This document shows, piece by piece, positions 60,375-64,000 of a stretch of DNA of 64,000 nt. Within the stretch, counting starts at the first letter, position 1, and each line of letters opens with the position of its first letter. Below the pieces are notes generated by a model. The model was not told the DNA's origin. It ran no database searches and saw nothing but the letters and a program-made list of their open reading frames with translations. Origin of the DNA: JAGNXB01 sp942490895 (lineage in GTDB: Bacteria; Bacteroidota; Bacteroidia; Chitinophagales; Saprospiraceae); the NCBI GenBank assembly GCA_942490895.1, contig CALNZC010000094.1, forward strand, positions 124,001 through 188,000, read 5' to 3'. The translations under genes and the position numbers were made by a program.

Positions 60375-61488
60375 TTATTCAAATTCATTCTTCACATCAA
60401 AGCCGTGCTCCCGCAGGAGCGCATCCTTCTTGAATACCTCCAGGTCTGACTGCACCATTTCACTGACCATCTCCTGTAGAGACGTGGTCGCTGACCAGCC
60501 GAGTTTTTCTTTGGCTTTTGTCGGATCTCCGATGAGGAGTTCGACTTCGGCGGGGCGGAAGTAGCGGGGATCGACGGCGAGAACTTCTGTACCGGGGTGG
60601 AGAGTGGGGTGTGGAGAGTGGAGGGTAGAGATGACTGCTTTTTCATCCACTCCTTTTCCCTTGAACTCCAGTTCGATGCCGACTTCCCGGAAGGCCATGC
60701 GCACAAATTCGCGGACGGACGTGGTGACACCGGTCGCCAGCACAAAGTCCTCAGGGGTATCCTGCTGAAGCATGAGGTACATTCCTTCGACATAGTCGCG
60801 GGCGTGGCCCCAGTCGCGCTGAGCATCCAGGTTGCCGAGCCAGAACTTGTCTTGAAGGCCCGAGGGCAATACGTGCTACCGCCCGGGTGATCTTCCGGGT
60901 GACGAAGGTCTCCCCACGGATGGGGGATTCATGGTTGAAGAGGATGCCATTGCAGGCGTACATATTGTAAGCTTCGCGATAGTTCACGGCGATCCAATAG
61001 GCATATAGCTTGGCCACGCCGTAGGGTGATCGGGGGTAGAAGGGCGTGGTTTCACTTTGGGGCACTTCCTGGACCAGTCCGTACAGTTCGGACGTGGAAG
61101 CCTGATAGTAGCGGGTCTTTTCCTGCAGTCCGAGCAGGCGGATCGCTTCCAGGAGACGAAGGGCGCCAAGCGCATCGACATTGGCAGTATACTCCGGCGT
61201 TTCGAAGCTGACCTGTACATGGGATTGGGCACCGAGGTTGTAGACTTCATCCGGTTGCACCTCCTGCATGATGCGGATGAGATTGGTGGCATCAGTCAGA
61301 TCGCCATAATGGAGGATAAAGTGGGCGTTGTCCACATGAGGATCCTCATAGATATGGTCTACCCGTTGGGTGTTGAAGAGAGAAGCCCGGCGCTTGATGC
61401 CATGGACGGTATAGCCCTTTTTGAGGAGGGATTCGGCGAGATAGGCGCCATCCTGGCCGGTGACACCGGTGATGAGTGCAGTTTTCAT
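60375..61488 (-). pseudogene. gmd: GDP-mannose 4,6-dehydratase, apparent 1-nt frameshift
   Basis: First step from GDP-mannose to GDP-fucose. The N-terminal part (61488 to about 60862) has 'ALITGVTGQDGAYLAESLL', 'ASTSELYGLVQEVPQSETTP', 'SPYGVAKLYAYW' (YxxxK) and 'NHESPIRGETFVTRKITRAV'. The C-terminal part (about 60858-60375) continues in another frame: 'GLQDKFWLGNLDAQRDWGHA', 'DPRYFRPAEVELLIGDPTKA'. They join exactly if one base is removed from the CCC at 60859-60861 (ARIALG-LQDKFW). All catalytic residues are kept in the joined protein of about 370 aa. So either an assembly indel or a recent or switchable loss. The loop at 60599-60626 is a heptamer repeat. Confidence 0.92.
60599..60626 (+). 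repeat. Heptamer repeat inside gmd coding sequence
   Basis: GGAGAGT, GGGGTGT, GGAGAGT, GGAGGGT in strict 7-bp phase. On the coding strand it encodes 'TLHSPHPTL' in a variable loop of Gmd. Seven is not a multiple of three, so gain or loss of one unit would shift the frame. Confidence 0.75.
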
Positions 61489-62279
61489 AATTCCTGGTTG
61501 CGGGGTAAAGGTCGGAAAATGACGGGGATCGGTTGGCGGTTGTCAGTTGTTTTGACCACTGAGTCACTAAGTACACTGAAATAACGATTCCATGGAAGGC
61601 TCGCCTGCGCCATTCCTATCATCAGAGATGGATAAGGACACTAAGAGACTCTATAACCAAAAACTCTTAGTGGACTACTTCGTATTCCAGCAAATGCCCA
61701 TTCTCCGGGAAGAATCAATATCTCACCTGGACGACCACCTTAGTGCCTAAGTGGTAAATCACAGGTTAGATAATCCTTATCATCCAATATAGAATTCAAC
61801 CTGGCAAATTCCTGCCGGCAAACAGGCAAGAACCGCAGAAACCATGAATTCATTAGCGATTTACCCAGGCCAATTCTGCATGGCCGGCATATTCGTGGAA
61901 GACCTTCTGCATGAGCATGACTTTTCGCATGGGAGGGCCACAAGTTGTAGGTCCACCGATCCGGGGAGGATGGAAAATGAGAGCTATCAGGTCTTGGCGC
62001 CTGTGATAACCTCATCCCCAACCCTTCTCCTTTTCAAGGAGAAGGGAGCTAATGATCTCTAAAATGATTGACCCAGGCCAGTTCGGCATGACCGGCGTAT
62101 TCGTGGAAGACCTTCTGCATGATGGAGATCTTACGCATGGAGGGGCGCCAGTGGTAAGTCCACCGATCGGGGTTGATCTTGATGAGGTTGTTGGCGGAAA
62201 GAGGAAAAATCAGGTTTTGGCATCCGTAATAACCTCACCCCAGCCCTCTCCACTCGTGGAGAGGGAGCTAATTATCTTT
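61489..62279. other. Intergenic: CACTAAG fragments and duplicated gene tails
   Basis: No complete gene. The first 270 bp hold CACTAAG/CTTAGTG pieces. From 61861 on there are two partial copies of the 3' end of the downstream DUF218 gene, each followed by a hairpin repeat. Confidence 0.7.
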
Positions 62280-62418
62280 TTAACGGCTTGACCAGGCGTG
62301 TTCGGCGAGGCCGGCGTACTCGTGGAAGACCTTCTGCATGATGGAGATCTTACGCATGGAAGGGCGCCAATGGTAGGTCCACCGATCGGGATTGATCTTG
62401 ATCATATGATTGGCGGGG
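61861..62418 (-). repeat. Three tandem copies of the DUF218 gene 3' end with hairpin spacers
   Basis: Copies begin at about 61861, 62070 and 62290 (steps of about 209 and 219 bp); the last is the real gene end. On the minus strand copy 2 reads '...DRWTYHWRPSMRKISIMQKVFHEYAG...', almost as in the gene. Between copies lie 'ATAACCTCACCCCAGCC'-type hairpins: CCCTTCTCC/GGAGAAGGG around 62020-62046 and CCCTCTCCAC/GTGGAGAGGG around 62236-62262. Confidence 0.85.
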
Positions 62419-63041
62419 GCAGGAACGGGGTGTAATCCCTGGTACTGGAACCAGCCCATAGCACGGGGGAGATGGAGAGCACTGGTGACCAGGATGATCT
62501 GGTTTGAGGATCCAAATCGGGCGAGGTATGCGGCTGCTTCTTCCCGGGTGGTAGTTGGTGTGGGCAGCCACAAGGTATCTGAAGGGGACACACCCAATTC
62601 TACTGCTGTGGTGGCCAGGAGCTCTCCTTGTGAGCGATTGCCACGGATGGAAAATCCGCTGGTCACCAGTTGACTACCGGGAATCTGGTGATGGAGTCGA
62701 ATTCCTTCAACGACCCTGGAAAGAGCATCTCCACTGAGTTGATCTGCGGTGGTGACTCCTTCTCCCACGGAAGCACCTCCGCCCAGGACGACAATATGGA
62801 TCGGTCGATGGGAATCCAGCTGGACTGCCTGAGGATCGATTACTGGATATGTGTATTCCAGTTGTTTGGCTAAAAAGGTAGACAAGGGAGTGATCGCCAT
62901 AATGGCAATCCATGACCCGGACAGAATAAAACAAATTCTAGCCTGATGTGGACGCTCTTTCCATTGGAACCACATGCCGATGCCTATAACGGCCAATGCC
63001 AGGAATAGAGGGTCGATGAGGATATTGAGGAGGAAGCGCAT
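62280..63041 (-). CDS. DUF218 (YdcF/ElyC-like) membrane protein
   Basis: 253 aa: two N-terminal membrane helices ('DPLFLALAVIGIGMWFQW', 'ICFILSGSWIAIMAITPLST'), then the DUF218 domain with 'IHIVVLGGGASVGEGVTTAD', 'LVTSGFSIRGNRSQGE', 'STTREEAAAYLARF'-like sequence (PTTTREEAAAYLARFG) and 'LVTSALHLPRAMGWFQYQGL'. E. coli ElyC affects envelope lipid-carrier metabolism; the reaction is not settled. Its 3' end is part of the tandem repeat described separately. Confidence 0.85.
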   Translation of the reverse strand: MRFLLNILIDPLFLALAVIGIGMWFQWKERPHQARICFILSGSWIAIMAITPLSTFLAKQLEYTYPVIDPQAVQLDSHRPIHIVVLGGGASVGEGVTTADQLSGDALSRVVEGIRLHHQIPGSQLVTSGFSIRGNRSQGELLATTAVELGVSPSDTLWLPTPTTTREEAAAYLARFGSSNQIILVTSALHLPRAMGWFQYQGLHPVPAPANHMIKINPDRWTYHWRPSMRKISIMQKVFHEYAGLAEHAWSSR

Positions 63042-63116
63042 GAACCTTGAGTGAATTGTAAAGATGGGAAATTAGGACAATGCATTCCGAAAGGAGCCGG
63101 GAAGGTCCCAGTGAGA

Positions 63117-63308
63117 TCAATCGAGCGGCAGGAGAATTTCGGGATCCAGATTCATGTATTGGCAATATTCATATACCGTGATAGGCTGGTGGGGTTGTTT
63201 CCCCAGATCAAGACGGATGCGGGCGAGAATCGCCTGACAGGACCGTTTGCTTTTCCCGGTCCATACCATCAAGTCACTTGAATAGGTGCAAATGCGTTGC
63301 TTCTTCAT
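63117..63308 (-). CDS. Small putative DNA-binding protein
   Basis: 63 aa: 'SSDLMVWTGKSKRSCQAILA', 'RIRLDLGKQPHQPITVYEYC', 'QYMNLDPEILLPLD'. The pattern (a helix entering 'TGKSKRSCQAILARIR', then 'QPITVYEYCQYMNL') is a winged-helix or excisionase-like arrangement I recall from many short Bacteroidota proteins of unknown role. Divergent from the gene at 63780 across an iteron-rich region, so it may bind there. Confidence 0.6.
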   Translation of the reverse strand: MKKQRICTYSSDLMVWTGKSKRSCQAILARIRLDLGKQPHQPITVYEYCQYMNLDPEILLPLD

Positions 63309-63779
63309 TTCAGAACATTGGTGAACAATGGGTCCACCAGCCTGAAAACTGCCGGTGGACCGAACCTGTTACACCCATTCACTTGAGCAACGATGGGAAA
63401 TCTTGTTCTCTGGACTGCACACCAGAAGGTGAACAGTACCCATTATACCCTTTACATACCCTTTAAGTACCCTTTAAGTACCCTTCAGGTGGATCAGGCG
63501 AACAATGTCCTGAACGGACATTTTCATCAGCACTTATAACGGAGCGAATATTCGCAATATTATATGTCCAGGTATGTCAAAAAGGGTAAAATGCGCAGAA
63601 AACGACGTTTTGCATCAAAAATGACGCAAGGGTGCAAAAAAGCGCAAAATAGTGCAAAACGCGCATTGTCAATAAGTTATACACAAGATTGGGGTGTGAT
63701 CAGGGCGTTATAATATGGACAGGGGTAATACCATGCCGGCTAAACAGATGCCCCGATTTTTCACTTAAAATTCAATGTT
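63309..63779. promoter_or_regulatory. Iteron-rich, origin- or operator-like intergenic region
   Basis: Contains: GGYGAACARTR at 63320, 63428 and 63497; inverted repeat GGTCCACC/GGTGGACC (63331-63338, 63354-63361); four 11-bp direct repeats TACCCTTTAAG-type (63446-63489); palindrome GCGAATATTCGC (63544-63555) in an AT-rich patch; four repeats GACGCAAGG, GTGCAAAAAA, GCGCAAAATA, GTGCAAAACG (63623-63661); and TTATACACA (63677-63685), a match to the DnaA box TTATNCACA. Confidence 0.65.
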
Positions 63780-64000
63780 ATGGCAAAGCAAAAGAGTTTA
63801 TTCAAGGTCCAGGGCACTCTGGATGATGTGACGTTCTACCAATTGGACGGACAACATTACATCAAAAAGAAGACCCAGTTGGACGGTAATCGGGTCAAGA
63901 ATGACCCCGCCTTCCAGCGCACCCAGGAGAACTTCAAGGAGTTCGGCACGGTAGGGGTGGTGGCGAGGCAGATCCGGGAGGCCTTTACCAAGATGGTAAA
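63780..64000 (+). CDS. Bacteroidota conserved hypothetical protein, 3' truncated by window
   Basis: 73 codons visible from the ATG at 63780: 'MAKQKSLFKVQGTLDDVTFY', 'QLDGQHYIKKKTQLDGNRVK', 'NDPAFQRTQENFKEFGTVGV'. I recognise this N-terminus ('...G...D.TFY....', 'R...DPAFQRTREN..EFG') from a widespread Bacteroidota family with no assigned function. The frame is open to the window end. Confidence 0.75.
   Translation, partial: MAKQKSLFKVQGTLDDVTFYQLDGQHYIKKKTQLDGNRVKNDPAFQRTQENFKEFGTVGVVARQIREAFTKMV

Overview
The window looks like a chromosomal segment of a Bacteroidota bacterium, most likely of the Saprospiria lineage (a lineage guess, not proven here). Support: secreted proteins with type IX secretion (T9SS) C-terminal sorting domains, a PorX response regulator with a PglZ domain, a DUF4835 protein, an S46 dipeptidyl-peptidase, a two-subunit transketolase, and Bacteroidota-type promoters (TTG, about 20 bp, TAnnTTTG) in place of sigma70/Shine-Dalgarno signals. 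No rRNA, tRNA, CRISPR array, transposase or prophage was found.

Layout. 0-7 kb: a frameshifted U32 peptidase gene cut by the window start, a lipoprotein, a T9SS cargo protein, a DPP11-type dipeptidyl-peptidase and a second secreted protein. 7-17 kb: a minus-strand housekeeping series (TPR-like protein, cmk, feoA, feoB; DUF2795; queA; then fabG, an M43-type metalloprotease lipoprotein and a membrane protein, overlapping end to start). 17.4-18.3 kb: a promoter, one small ORF and about 680 nt of hairpin-rich noncoding DNA ending in a terminator. 18-35.8 kb: a TPR membrane protein, an ABC permease, HU, the transketolase plus cystathionine gamma-synthase-like operon between two terminators, radC, an MsbA-like exporter, a glycosyltransferase coupled to a leucine-rich-repeat protein, gyrB, tsaE and alanine dehydrogenase. 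35.8-42.3 kb: a FtsX/MacB permease, three secreted proteins, ybaB and tatC. 42.8-50.1 kb: porX divergent from an HD hydrolase, then DUF4835 and coaBC-rpoZ-bamD.

50.1-52.3 kb is a noncoding composite repeat array. It is followed by hutU, two tandem paralogous outer-membrane proteins, and a GDP-mannose/GDP-fucose sugar-nucleotide locus (56.9-61.5 kb: mannose-1-phosphate guanylyltransferase, GDP-fucose synthase, gmd) in which two small accessory genes (a four-helix-bundle protein and a GxxExxY protein) sit between the sugar genes. gmd carries an apparent 1-nt frameshift and a heptamer repeat inside its coding sequence. 61.5-63 kb: a YdcF-like DUF218 gene whose 3' end is present twice more downstream, joined by hairpin repeats. 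The last 0.7 kb has a small DNA-binding-like gene divergent from a truncated gene of a Bacteroidota family, with an iteron-rich, origin- or operator-like region between them.

Two signals run across the whole window. First, TAnnTTTG boxes lie 4-8 nt before at least seven start codons, predicting near-leaderless mRNAs and correcting several starts. Second, intergenic DNA is seeded with seven-base phased repeats of different sequence (GGAATGA, GGACCGA, GCGAATG, CGGTGTT, GGAGAGT types), one inside gmd.
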